Shown in pieces: positions 32,301-39,992 of a stretch of 64,000 nt of DNA (position 1 is the stretch's first letter; the number at the start of each line of letters is the position of its first letter). This DNA is from Diospyros lotus. Taxonomy: Eukaryota; Streptophyta; Magnoliopsida; Ericales; Ebenaceae. The position numbers and the translations under genes were made by a program. Below the pieces are notes generated by a model, which worked only from the letters and a program-made list of their open reading frames with translations, was not told the origin of the DNA and ran no database searches. Location: positions 31,651,307 to 31,715,306 of the forward strand of contig NC_068343.1 in NCBI RefSeq assembly GCF_014633365.1. Direction: 5' to 3'.

Positions 32301-32720
32301 TATCTTGTTTTTCTGCTTTTGCGAAATTCGCTTCCAACTGCTGCATTAGGGGCACAAGTACAGGAGTGTGCCCCTATTATTTACAGCAATAAATGCTGTG
32401 CTTATTCTGGGACTAGTTTTTGAATGAAAATAGGGTTGTGAGGGGTGAATTTCATTATATATTGAAGTGCCAGTCGTCTCGCTTTATTCGTTTACAAGTA
32501 AATGGCTGGCCTCTCTGGCAAAGCTTTTATTCTGTCTCATTGTCGGTTTGGTCTTGCAGATGTCATCTTTCTGATATATGTGTACCAGAGGTGGATCTAT
32601 CCGGTGGATAGGAAACGAGTAAATGAGTTTGGTTTTGCTGGAGAAGAAGATGAAAATCAGACTGCTGTGGTGGATGCAACAGCGCAGGTGAAGGAAGATG
32701 ATGATAAGAAAACTAACTGA
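13750..32720 (+). CDS. CLPTM1-family membrane protein, 3' part (5 exons)
   Basis: The last five exons of a cleft lip and palate transmembrane protein 1 (CLPTM1) family gene join at 13750-13843, 13923-14113, 31175-31394, 31947-32114 and 32560-32720. They give 834 nt, 277 codons and a TGA, with phases matching at every GT-AG junction. Landmarks are NPYLLVITMVVSVLHSIFDF, KSMEGLSAKSVIVSF, KIPRLRFRDRDSY, CVYMFGFIMMCPQLFINYK, HLPWRQMTYKF and YQRWIYPVDRKRVNEFGF. There are about five to six hydrophobic membrane segments and an acidic, charged C-terminal tail. Animal CLPTM1-type proteins act in ER membrane trafficking and lipid scrambling; the plant role is not established. The N-terminal exons are outside the window. 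No inactivating change is seen in the exons, so the gene looks functional despite its huge intron. Confidence 0.93.
13923..14113 (+). CDS. CLPTM1 exon b
   Basis: The acceptor TTTTGGCAG precedes it and GAG|GTACTG is the donor. It is 191 nt long. It encodes DIQFWNKNKSMEGLSAKS, two hydrophobic segments (SFICQLIVFLYLL and WMILASSGIG) and IEFWKIGKAMHIE. It follows a 79-nt intron and precedes the giant intron. Confidence 0.92.
14114..15088. other. Intron sequence without recognised element
   Basis: AT-rich sequence with short T and A runs. I see no repeat ends, coding remnant or RNA gene. Confidence 0.5.
15089..15378 (+). mobile_element. 5' LTR of copia D
   Basis: A 290-bp LTR from TGAGAGGCTGACTTG to CATTCTTGACA, with a TATA-like CTTGTATATAAG near 15310. 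It matches 25184-25460. A short AGTTTGATCAGATC duplication is present here but absent in the 3' copy. Confidence 0.88.
15379..15391 (+). other. Primer binding site of copia D
   Basis: TGATATCAGAGCC adjoins the LTR end. It has one change from the Met-tRNA complement. Confidence 0.85.
15460..16158 (+). pseudogene. Copia D gag, first part
   Basis: ATG at 15460 opens a copia gag. A stop near 15563 and another near 15743 break it. The best open part (15751-16158) shows ISDTVMFLTTIKDIWEAVM, RSITEYANLLQTLWQELDHY and RTYDFLAGLNMEFDAVRVQV, typical of UBN2-type copia gag. It is cut by solo LTR F at 16159. Confidence 0.85.
16154..16158. repeat. Target duplication of solo LTR F: TAATG (left)
   Basis: TAATG at 16154-16158 and 22684-22688 flanks the F LTR, itself split by E. 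Confidence 0.88.
16392..16396. repeat. Target duplication of copia E: ATTAT (left)
   Basis: ATTAT at 16392-16396 and 22585-22589 flanks copia E exactly. Confidence 0.9.
16397..16691 (+). mobile_element. 5' LTR of copia E
   Basis: From TGTGGAGAATTAAAATG to CAATTAATTCTACA, 295 bp. It nearly matches 22290-22584. Confidence 0.92.
16692..16704 (+). other. Primer binding site of copia E
   Basis: A perfect TGGTATCAGAGCC directly after the LTR. Confidence 0.95.
16807..17600 (+). pseudogene. Copia E gag
   Basis: ATG at 16807 starts MADKSSQSFEIIPLPTNNQG and continues NYLQWSKSVLMFICGKGKDD, SWLINSMVNDIGENF, then VTQYFNSLNKYWLQLDKFDN and LYKFLMGLNKKLDGV. Stops at about 16916 and 17121 and a frameshift near 17400 break it. 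It then continues as LPSIQEAFSKVRREESRLK to the zinc knuckle. Confidence 0.88.
17387..18230 (+). pseudogene. Copia E zinc knuckle and protease
   Basis: A CCHC knuckle, CDHCHKAGHTKDTC, is followed by a linker and the copia protease site NVWVIDSGALDHM. The usual form is DSGA(S/T)DHM; here Leu replaces Ser/Thr at the fifth position. After a stop near 17936 it continues as VVGTGSIALSKDIVLKSILL to NLLSISKLTSDLDC. Confidence 0.87.
18297..19130 (+). pseudogene. Copia E integrase
   Basis: It opens with the GAG-pre-integrase motif LWHYRLGPPNF and the Cys pair CEICQYSKH. The catalytic core has Asp in IHSDVWGPS, Asp in LRTDNAKEYF and Glu in SDVAERKNKHI. One stop lies at 18615-18617 and one before SDVAERK. 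It ends KIFGCTVFVHVH and LDLKSLKCIFI. All three acidic residues survive. Confidence 0.88.
19780..20402 (+). pseudogene. Copia E reverse transcriptase, N-terminal part
   Basis: Readable segments are MNALEKNETWEITTLPPGKQ, PVGCKWIFTVKYK, IDYQEAFSPVAKLNTIRILL, HQLDVKNAFLNGTLEEEVYM and, after a frameshift, LIVYVDNIIVTGNE, where the catalytic YVDD reads YVDN. The LINE fragment then interrupts it. The second Asp to Asn change alone would abolish activity. The proline-rich stretch upstream (19130-19780) is broken and partly duplicated (CAACCTAACCAATTGGAC). Confidence 0.88.
20403..21349 (-). mobile_element. RTE-type LINE fragment inside copia E
   Basis: The minus strand encodes the end of a non-LTR reverse transcriptase: ITMGLHQGSALSPYLFALII, FADDIVLVDETKEGV (catalytic FADD), KTKYMEFKF, then after one stop AECWAVKYQYEQK, RMLRWMYGHTRKDKI, LRWFGHVRRKP and KKRGRGRPKKT. 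This is the usual plant RTE C-terminus. The 3' tail lies at the low-coordinate end (CCGACCCCATATAGTGGGAT). It is 5' truncated, as LINE copies usually are. Target duplication is unclear; imperfect ACATATCCA/ACATATACT lies at the two edges. Confidence 0.88.
21350..22289 (+). pseudogene. Copia E RT end and RNase H
   Basis: RT resumes with NNLKGILARE, shifts frame, then KDLGNLRYFLGMEVARS-like sequence. Next come KYTLDLLKENGMLGCKSTNT, RLVGKLIYLSHTQPDISFS and the RNase H domain with VYSDADWAGSIYDRRSTSKY, two stops, AEAEF, VHHDRTKHVEIDRHFIKEKL and NNQVADILTKALPR. The purine-rich GTGAGGGGGAG precedes the LTR. Confidence 0.9.
22290..22584 (+). mobile_element. 3' LTR of copia E
   Basis: A 295-bp copy of 16397-16691. 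Its first base is changed (AG for TG), and ATTAT follows it. Confidence 0.92.
22684..22960 (+). pseudogene. Copia D gag end with zinc knuckle
   Basis: After the TAATG duplication the gag continues (LDSSPVESSTLVSLKAPNKS). A zinc knuckle starts CTYCQK and, after a frameshift, finishes in the other frame as PRHTIEKCWKLHGKP. Confidence 0.8.
23060..24290 (+). pseudogene. Copia D protease and integrase
   Basis: The protease site reads LDFGATYHMTHSSHSF, where family members have DSGATDHM, so the Ser is Phe. Integrase shows the RLGHPSFLTLK motif, CVVCEFAKHK, IHNDIWGPSSVPNIS (first Asp as NDIWGP), GFDNAKDFF (second Asp) and a frame-broken TPQQNSGRKE where the Glu region lies. A 25-bp local duplication (GTGGATGATTGCA.TAGGGTA) is at 23587-23636. 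Many stops. Confidence 0.8.
24437..25187 (+). pseudogene. Copia D reverse transcriptase, deleted
   Basis: The 159-residue frame ends with NWKNAMEAEMATLEKNQTWE and HPVGCKWVYIVKYK, the RT start. The fingers/palm middle is missing: sequence jumps from QAYGVEYLET to VDDIVVTGNDEGDMNKLRK (catalytic VDD), then FEIKELVRLNYFLGIEMAHS. A second copy of VDDIVVIGND sits directly against the 3' LTR at 25158-25187. Thumb and RNase H are gone. Confidence 0.85.
25184..25460 (+). mobile_element. 3' LTR of copia D
   Basis: Matches 15089-15378 from the AGAGGCTGACTTG start to TCATTCTTGATA. It has no purine tract before it; the preceding bases are RT coding sequence. Confidence 0.87.
25461..26100. other. Intron sequence without recognised element
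   Basis: No coding remnant, repeat ends or RNA gene recognised between the 3' LTR of D and the GTTTC-rich segment. Confidence 0.45.
26105..27274. mobile_element. Possible non-autonomous DNA transposon with captured 5' exon
   Basis: The left end is dense in GAAACG/CGTTTC words (GGGAAACGTTTCG, ATGTTTCCGGCCAGAAACG). The right end (27200-27265) has the same kind of words (CGGAAACATTTTCCGTTTCC). Between them 26280-26640 looks like a gene 5' end: pyrimidine-rich, with (CT)12 and ending AAGGAG|GTAAGTC, a strong splice donor. No transposase was seen. I could not establish terminal inverted repeats or a target duplication, so the transposon call is inference. Confidence 0.35.
26488..26511. repeat. 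(CT)12 microsatellite
   Basis: An uninterrupted CT dinucleotide run. Confidence 0.95.
27275..27442. mobile_element. Short LTR-like or TRIM-like element
   Basis: A 168-bp block begins TGTCACG and ends CGTGACA, a perfect 7-bp terminal inverted repeat of LTR form. Flanks TCTAG and CTTAG are a weak 5-bp duplication candidate. Inside, a unit containing CTACATTAGGAATTACA is present twice in tandem (about 27330-27402). Confidence 0.4.
27443..29000. other. Intron sequence, probable decayed retrotransposon plus homopolymers
   Basis: Minus-strand frames at 27673-28036 are Gln/Asn/Thr-rich and could be a gag N-terminus, but I recognise no domain. A TATA-like ATTATAAAAGGAGG on the minus strand near 28123-28136 would suit an LTR promoter. 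Homopolymers are at 27993-28017 (A) and 28994-29012 (T). Confidence 0.35.
29323..29356. repeat. (GT)n(AT)n compound microsatellite
   Basis: About nine GT units followed by about seven AT units. Confidence 0.95.
29360..30050. other. Intron sequence without recognised element
   Basis: Nothing beyond an AC microsatellite near 29634-29650 and short direct repeats of a CCCATT(C/T)GTGATG word (29575-29680). Confidence 0.4.
30055..30290 (+). pseudogene. RTE-type LINE reverse transcriptase scrap
   Basis: Across broken frames the + strand shows GDIQLYELWSIKNIS-like sequence, then DNQFGFVLGG and VIDLEKVYERIP. These correspond to the start of a LINE RT (QFGF and DLEKAYDR motifs). Stops and a lost frame show an old fragment. 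Confidence 0.65.
30285..30345 (-). mobile_element. RTE LINE 3'-tail scrap
   Basis: ACAACACCAACAACAGTCCC followed by CCTTAATCCCACTAGGTGGG is the reverse complement of a typical plant RTE tail ending in TTG repeats. Its orientation is opposite to the RT scrap just upstream, so two insertions or an inversion are involved. Confidence 0.6.
30488..30671. mobile_element. Fold-back MITE inserted in a TA microsatellite
   Basis: A 184-bp block whose two ends are long imperfect inverted repeats of about 65-70 bp. The left begins GGATCATGCTACATGTATAC and the right, reverse complemented, GGAAAATGCTATTGGTACAC. Both then share TTTTGTACAYCTTGGGCTAC and GGGGTATTATGAC. It is flanked on both sides by ATATATAT. 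No coding capacity; it fits a MITE with TA target. Confidence 0.75.
31175..31394 (+). CDS. CLPTM1 exon c
   Basis: The acceptor GTCTTCCAG precedes it and TTTG|GTAAGC is the donor. It is 220 nt long. It encodes IDRSGKIPRLRFRDRDSY, NKTKEYDDLAMKYLSYVLFF and WYSWILSSLTSCVYMF. It continues exon b across the 17-kb intron with matching phase. Confidence 0.95.
31947..32114 (+). CDS. CLPTM1 exon d
   Basis: The acceptor ACTTTTCCAG precedes it and GATG|GTGAGT is the donor. It is 168 nt long. It encodes GFIMMCPQLFINYKLKSVAH, LPWRQMTYKFLNTIIDDLF and MPMLHRLSVFRD, the most conserved part of the family. Confidence 0.95.
32560..32720 (+). CDS. CLPTM1 terminal exon
   Basis: The acceptor GGTCTTGCAG precedes it and TGA at 32718-32720 ends the reading frame. 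It encodes the last membrane segment, DVIFLIYVYQRWIYPVDRKR, and an acidic tail ending EDDDKKTN. Confidence 0.94.
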
Positions 32721-33110
32721 GATGGTTGGTTGGTTGTCTTGTGCTGAATCAAAAGCCTATAAATTTGACTTCCTTTACTTCTCCACTCTCTGTTTTTGTT
32801 CTTTTTGTTTTCATTTTCAGTTTTTGAATTCTAGGAAGAATTCAGACCAAGTTTATTGTATTTATGGTAATAGTTGTTTTTTTTTCTTTTTTTTCCCTAA
32901 CAAAAGCTAGACATGCATGATGCTGCCCCTTCCTTTAATGGCAACCTTAGGCTGAGCATAAAAAGACCGACCTTTTTCTTGTTTTTTGGGTACGGTTTGT
33001 AGTTTGTAATGTTAGTTTCGCCTTTAAGACTCAATTCTGATTCTCTCTCTCCTTTCATTTGTGCTCTCGTCTTAAATTATGGCATGTTTTTCGCCTCCCA
33101 ACCAAACTCA
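32721..33110 (+). other. Probable CLPTM1 3' untranslated region
   Basis: T-rich sequence follows the stop codon. No canonical AATAAA is seen, so the 3' end cannot be placed. Confidence 0.5.
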
Positions 33111-33211
33111 CTAGGTCTTGGTGGCTGGTTGGCCTTCTTTTAGAGGTAAAATTGTTTCAAATTTAAAAACAATCTTTTTCTTCTTGCACTTTGTTTTCTT
33201 TCCCATATTTC

Positions 33212-33242
<31 letters not shown>

Positions 33243-33650
33243 ATCACTGCCAAGGCATTTCACAACATCAATGGTAATGGCAGTGTAGAGAAGGTTTGCT
33301 TCTTTCTTCATTCTCTGAGGATCATCACTTCAACACCACACCACCCCCTTCTTGTGTGTGTGTGTGATTTGTCCCCCCAACATTCTTTACCTCTATAGTG
33401 ATACCATTGATTGCCTTATCCTCAAATTGGTTACTCCCTCCCTAATCAAAGCCTTCAATTTCTCCATCTCCTCAACACTACTACTCTCTAGTTTTAATTA
33501 TATATATATATAGATATAGATATAGGTTACTAACAAGTTTTGTTTATGCAAATTGGTGAAGCACAAGGATGGCATTGTCTATTATGATGTCTTGGTATTT
33601 ATTTAAGAAGTATTTTTTTTCTTTTTTTTGGCATTTCTTTTGATAACAAG
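33111..33650. other. Intergenic sequence with microsatellites
   Basis: Contains (GT)n at 33212-33239, a short GT run at 33354-33367 and an AT/ATAG run at 33500-33527. No gene or element ends recognised. Confidence 0.6.
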
Positions 33651-34282
33651 GAGGGAATGAATGACTTAACCCCAATATATTTGAAAAGGACCTGACTTGG
33701 AAATTGACGTGGACTGCCCATGCCCGATGGTGCCACTAAAACTAAGCAAGCCAAACAGATTTCGCTTATTGCAAAAAGGAAATAGTGAGGATTGTCCTAC
33801 CTAGAGCTTAGCTTGTTGGCAAAGTCACTCCTATGCTTGTAAGGAAAAGTGATCCAAAAAACAGGAGCAAGGAATAGATAGATGAACTATACTAAAACCC
33901 AAGACAAGGATTGTATTTGACTTGTGTTGGTTGCCTAGAATTCTTGAAAATTCATGTGTATTTAGTTTACAAAGTGAGGTAAGGTGAAAATCTTGGTGTT
34001 GTTGGATTTAGTGGAACTCAAATGATGGTTAGACACTAAGAGAGTGGATTAGGTATATGTGGAAATTTCGAACCATTGTAATTCTCCATTCTCATTTTTA
34101 TTTGTCTTGCTATATCTTGTGGCATTTATTCTCCAAAAATCTTAAACAAATTCACATATACATATTTATATAAGCATAATTTTTACAAAATTCTATCTTA
34201 AGAGTTTTCTTTAAGAAAATTACTAAAAATTTTAATAACTCAAGTCACTCTTGTTGAGTGATCATTCCCAGTAAGACTAACA
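33651..34282 (+). mobile_element. Probable 5' LTR of copia I (left end not defined)
   Basis: A decayed primer site follows at 34283, so an LTR should end here (AGTAAGACTAACA). A TATA-like TATTTATATAAGC lies near 34162. The left boundary and a second LTR copy were not found. Confidence 0.45.
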
Positions 34283-34297
34283 ATTGATATCAAAACG
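34283..34297 (+). other. Decayed primer binding site of copia I
   Basis: ATTGATATCAAAACG differs from ATTGGTATCAGAGCG by G to A changes only, as expected from deamination of methylated cytosine on the other strand. It lies 56 bp before the gag ATG. Confidence 0.6.
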
Positions 34298-34352
34298 GGC
34301 TTTTAAAATAGTTAAAATTTTAATTTAAAATTTTAACTTAAAAGAGATCTAA

Positions 34353-35697
34353 ATGGTCTCATTCACTAATAAAGTTATAATCATAGGACCATTACCTTCT
34401 AGATCACCATTCACTAACCAAGCTATAATTGAAGGACTATCACCTTATAGACCATGTTTCTTTGATGACGCGAATTATGCCTATCGGAAGGTATGGAATC
34501 TTATTTATTTTCAATAGAGTATCACTTATTGAAGATAATTAGGGATGATTTTGTTACATCTAAACCTAAATAAAAAGAATGGAATGAAAAAGATATTAAA
34601 AAACACCAAATGGACTATTGAGCCAAGTATATAATTTTTTGTTCAATCTTTTCTAGTGAATGTGAAAAACTTTCATCTTGCTTCACATCTCATGAAATAT
34701 GGAGAAAATTAGAAGTGGTCTATCAAGGAACCAATCAAGTGAAGAATATAAAGATTAATTTACTAATATCACTATATGAAGAATTTAAATTGCTTTAAAA
34801 TAAAAACATTAATGAAATGAATAGTAGATTCCAAAAGATCATAAATAATCTTAAAATGTTTGGAATAATAGTTTTGAAAGTAGACCAAGTTAAGAAAATT
34901 TTTAGATCTTTATCCTTAGAATGACGACCTTTAGTGATTGCTATAACTCAAGCAAGAAACCTAAAGGAATATAGAATGGAAGAGCTCATAGGAACTCTAT
35001 TATTAACTCAAGAACTGGTGTTAAATAAAATGAATGAAGATACAAAGGGTAAGAAAATCATATCATTAAAAGTAAATGAAGAATCATAATCTAGTGAAGT
35101 AGAAGATGATGATGAAACTGCTCTCCTTACAAAAACTTTTGCAAGATTAATGAAAAAGAAAGGCAAGGAGCACAAGAAAATGCCTCCTACTTGTTACAAA
35201 TGTAAAAATGTTGTGTACTTGTAATATGATTGCCCAAAAGAAAGGAAAAAAATAAAAAAGAAAGGAAAAGATCTAAAAGGCAAAAAAACATGCCTTTGTG
35301 ACATGGGATGCGGATGACTCAAGTGAGTCATCTCAATTTGATGAGAAAAAAACACGTGTGCATCATGGCCTTGTAAAATGAGGAAGAAGAAGAAATATAG
35401 AGCTTGAAGAACTCCAAGAGGCATTTAAAGAATTGTACAAAGAATATCAATCTCTCAAGAAAGAGTTAAAAACCACAAAGAAATCCCACAATGAAGAGAG
35501 TGAAAAATTAAAATGTGAAATAAAGAATTTAGAGGAAAAATCACAAGAATTAAAGAAAGAAAATAAAAATAAGATAGATGGCCAGTTAATCAAGCTTCTA
35601 GAAGAAAATAAACTGCTAAAATCTCAAAACAACAAAATATTAGTAGAAAAGAATGCTATTGAGAAGGCATAAGCCACATTGATTCCTAGGAAGAATT
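34353..35697 (+). pseudogene. Copia I gag, part 1
   Basis: ATG at 34353 opens MVSFTNKVIIIGPLPSRSPF, then CFFDDANYAYRKVWN (the copia F-D-G-x-NYA-x-W/R-K motif). After frame losses it gives a damaged zinc knuckle, CYKCKNVVYL-stop-YDCPKE. The last part (35433-35672) is a Lys/Glu-rich coiled coil, LKKELKTTKKSHNEESEKLK and following, as in SIRE-like gag proteins. It is interrupted by solo LTR J. Confidence 0.75.
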
Positions 35698-37274
35698 TGT
35701 CACGACTCGATTTCTAATAAATCATGACCGACACTAATCCCTAGGCCCAGCGGCCCCACTGTGAATTAGTAAGTCTCTTCTCTAGACAAAATATAGAGAC
35801 ATGGAATAAAATACTATATCAACTTTTCAAAAAAAAAAAAATCTCAATATCTCATATATAGCAGTTACACAAAAATATGAATATCCATCCTCCCGCTATC
35901 ATAAATATATACACAATCCCATATCTCGGGCCTTTGACACAATTATGTACCACAAAAATAAAATACAAAAGAATAGACTAAACAATATGTGTACGTCTCC
36001 ACAAAGCATCCTATATCACATCAGGAATCAAAAGAGTGTCTGACATCATACCAGAAGATCTGCTGGACCAATATTTAAAGAAGAATCTCCTAAAAATATT
36101 TTAAAAAAAAGGGTGAGTCTTGTGGACTTGCGAGTATAAGGTATGTTATGCCTACTAAGAGAGTATGCAATAAAAATGCTATGATGAACATCATGAATAC
36201 AATAATATAATAGTAATATGAACAACGAGAATATGTACCATAAGTTTAAATAACTTGAGATTCAAAGGAAAACATAGTGTAGGAAAAATAGGTGCCTAGA
36301 GACAACCCCCATAAGTTGCTCACCTAACCACCTAAGTCTCTTATACCTTTTTATATGTGATACATGCATCGAGTTTGAGGACACACTAGTAGAAATTGGC
36401 CTAACGCTTATACACACAGGCACACAAGTACATATACTAGCACATACATCATTATCACACTATAATACCATCATAGCCCACGTGATAGCAGTGCTGAAAC
36501 ATACTATCCGTGTCTCTCATGGACTTGGCATGCCAAGCCTCATAGTACCATGATCTTTTCTTACTGTGAGTTACCAGGGAATCTACTACATAGTCCTCTA
36601 ATAATAATGCAAATGATACCTTACTTAATGCACAAGTCATAACCATTTATCATTTCATGTGGTGCCCAAAATGCACCATATCATTCAATATTTCACATAC
36701 TAAAAAACAAGAATCAGTTAGGGTATCTTTCTGTTTATGTCTCTCCCAGTAGGATGAAAATATTTCATCCAATTTAGAAACATTTAAAAGTATTTTTCTA
36801 TGATTAGCATATAAAAATCATATACAAGTTATGCATGGAACAATATATTCATGCACAAAATAAGGTAAACATAACATATCTTGTCTACTCGCCTGGGAAA
36901 GGTAAACATAACATATCTTGTCTACTCACCTGGGAAAAGATGACTCAAGTTCGGGTCTGGGGAGAAGATCGAGCAAAACCCTTTGAATCCAAGCCTTTTT
37001 GTAGATCGAGGGCGCTTAAACATGAAAATGAAGTCGGATGGGCGATTGAACGGTCAGATCGCAAGAACCACAAGATCCGAGAGAGAGAGAAAGAGAGATG
37101 ATTTCAGGGGGAGGGGCTGCCTGCGCGCCTCCTCTTTCCTTTTATATTTTTCAGCTCTTTGTTTTGTTTTATATATATATATATATTATTTTATTTATTT
37201 ATATATTTTTTAATTGAATTATTATTATTATATTATTATTTTTTATTTTTATTTTTTTTTTCCAAGTCTTTACA
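35698..37274 (-). mobile_element. Solo LTR J in copia I gag
   Basis: A 1,577-bp block from TGTCACGACTCG to AGTCTTTACA is flanked by perfect GAATT (35693-35697 and 37275-37279). Gag coding lies on both sides. There is no internal retrotransposon sequence, so it is a solo LTR. A minus-strand TATA-like AATATAAAAGGA near 37130-37141 suggests minus orientation. The start resembles gypsy (Tekay/Del-like) LTRs. Confidence 0.88.
36864..36937. repeat. 37-bp exact tandem duplication in solo LTR J
   Basis: Two adjacent 37-bp units beginning GGTAAACATAACATATCTTG differ at one base (G/A). Confidence 0.95.
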
Positions 37275-37279
37275 GAATT

Positions 37280-37555
37280 CAAAACCTAAACCAAGGCACA
37301 AAACACCTAAAAAAGAATAGAAACAACCTAGATGGAGACCCTAACCTAGGAAGAGGAATGAAGTGCAAATGTGGATACCCAAAGGGATAGTCCAAACAAT
37401 GAGATCCTTAGATCATAAAACGAAAAATTGTGTTAATGCATCTCATGCAAATGCATCAAGAGTCATCAAATCATTTGATCCAAATGAAGTAAAATTCAAG
37501 GGACCTGTCTATAGATGGGTGCCGAAAACTAAAATATGATTTTAAATGTGTAGAT
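37280..37555 (+). pseudogene. Copia I gag, part 2
   Basis: The gag resumes after solo LTR J and, with shifts, reads KRNEVQMWIPKG, then NASRVIKSFDPNEVKFKGPV and YRWVPKTKI with a stop. These are WVPKG-type repeats seen before the protease in SIRE-like copia elements. Copia H is inserted at 37556. Confidence 0.7.
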
Positions 37556-39390
37556 TGAAAGTAAAGTAAGATCACTACGGGGCAAGCAACATAGTTAAAA
37601 AATTTTGAACCTTACCCCAATCTCGGCGATTAGATCAACGTCGAAATCAAACAATCACATATATAATAAAATAAATCTAACTTTTAGATTTTCGAGTCAT
37701 TTGCGGATTCGAGCCATCCAAGCGTCCGGCCTCCAACTTGTGATATGCGGCGCGTGTTCGTTGGTGAGGAGAGCGGAATGGGAGTGCTAGCTCTTTCTCC
37801 TAACAAGGCTTATGAATGGATGGGAAAAAAATCGATTTTCAACTCTTGAAAACCAACAAATAAAAGCTTAATTTGGGCATCCTATAAAGGGCCATTTATA
37901 GAGGAGCAACCTCCTAGGGTTTCTTAAACCCTAATGGATATGGATTGGGCTAGCCCATTAATCTTAGTTCAACTAAAATCTTAAGTGGGCTTATTCTAAT
38001 CTAACTAGAAATATAATTAGTAACCCAAATCCATTTATAAAATATTTAGCCCAAATATTTATTATTTAATATTTGGTCCAAATCTAATTTAGCTCAAATA
38101 TAATATTTAATATTTGGCCCAAATCTAATTTAACCCAAATATTAATTAAGCCCAAATATATATATATTAATTCCTATTTGTTATTCCAACAAATAGAAAA
38201 TTATTAAATTAGAAACTACTTTCTAATTTAATCAATTGCCTTTTTAGGAAACTCTTTCCTTTATGACGACTCCTCGTCATATCGACGTCATTACGTCTAT
38301 TTATTCTTTTTTCGTGAGAACCTACGACGGCATAACTTCTTGCCTAAGTGTCCCACTTAACCATACGTCTGCTCTCCTAGTTTAAGCCAAGGACCGTGCC
38401 TATTGCGTATGACTCATTAGGCTTCCGAATATGTTGGCAATATGTCGGTACGAACACATAAGACAAAATTGGCCTCTAGTAAGGCATCATGCCTACCCAA
38501 TTATTCAGAAGGATTCATAATCCGCAAATAACCTTTCACAAGCATGGTTACCGTGTAATTCGATACTCTCGTCAATATATCCTATGTGATCGCAAGTTGG
38601 CAATGTGTTGCTTGATTATGATCACATAAGTCTTTCTTCGGTCATCCGGATATCTTCACTTAATAGAAAGTGAATAAATAACTCCTTATTGATCTCTTTT
38701 ATCATGGCCATGGATTTAAAGTGAATATCCACCGAAGGGGCCTTAGATACATCATCCTTTATCAAGGGATAGACGAGTCCTATCTTGACTATGCACCCAT
38801 CTCCATAAGCCTCACGATATACCCAACGGTCGCCCACGTGCAGCCTTTATCTAGGCCCATCGAAACGATGTCAAAGCATACCGGTCTTCTTATGAGATGA
38901 CCATGACAACCTCAGGTCCAAGGATTAGTTACACCCATCTCGTATGAGAATACCATCAACATATAAGAAAAATGGATTCTTATGGCGAGTCACGTCCAAT
39001 GACACGTTCTCCAACATTGGTCACTTATGTACTTGTTTAGGCATCCCCATGACTATGGGTGTGAGACCCCCATTGCTATCACATAGCAAAAACATAGCAT
39101 ATACAACTCTTACTGCAATTGTTAATGTTCATTCTTGACATTGCTACGACTTGGGACATTTAATGATGTCGTGAAACTATGATGCATCATCTCACATCTT
39201 TATAGATTAATCACAATATACATCATATGAATTTCTATCTAGTTTCATCTGATCCTTACATTAATAACAAAAAACTAATAGAACGACTTCTTGTAGAATT
39301 AAATAACTATTTATTCAATAATAAATATGATTACAAATGTCAGCGTACAATTTGCCCAATCTAATTAGGTCTAGAGCACCTACACTAACA
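37556..39390 (-). mobile_element. Copia H LTR (3' copy on the minus strand)
   Basis: From TGAAAGTAAAG to CCTACACTAACA on the + strand (minus: TGTTAGTGTAGG to CTTTACTTTCA), 1,835 bp. It repeats at 45271-47106. Confidence 0.93.
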
Positions 39391-39403
39391 ATCTCCCACT
39401 TGC
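39391..39403 (-). other. Polypurine tract of copia H
   Basis: The minus strand reads GCAAGTGGGAGAT next to the LTR start. Confidence 0.85.
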
Positions 39404-39404
39404 A

Positions 39405-39992
39405 CTAGAGCCAATCATTCATGTATCTCATACTTGATGATCGAACATGACTTTCATGTTTCTCCTGGGATAGAGCTTTAGTTATGGGATCTGCAGCGTT
39501 GTCATCCGTCGGTACTTTCTCTATATGCATGTCACCCCGGCTGATAACTTCTCTTATCAGATGGTAACGCCGCAATACATGTCTGGTCCGTTGATGAGAC
39601 CGTGGTTCATTTGCTTGCGCGATGGCTCCATTGTTGTCACAATACACTGTTATTAGATTAACAATGTTGGACTCCACTCCAAGTTCACCAATGAACTTAT
39701 GGATCCATACAACCTCCTTAACTGCTTCGACGACTGCTATGTACTCGATTTCGATTGTTGAATCTACAACTGTCTCCTATTTGGAACTCTTCCAACAAAC
39801 GGTCTTGCCATTCAGGCAGAATATGAATCCTGACTGTGATTTAAAATCATCATGGTCGAATTGGAAACTGGCATTTGTGAACCCCTTCACGGTAAGCTCT
39901 CATTCTCCATATACCAAGAACCACTCTTTAGTCATTCTCAAGTACTTAAGGATGTTCTTCACTGCAATCTAGTGTTTCTCACCTGTATCAGC
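39405..39992 (-). pseudogene. Copia H RNase H
   Basis: The minus-strand frame (39677-39405) reads LITVYCDNNGAIAQANEPRS, HVLRRYHLIREVISRGDMHI and DNAADPITKALSQ. This is the copia RNase H end. The upstream half to 39992 is present with stops. Confidence 0.85.
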
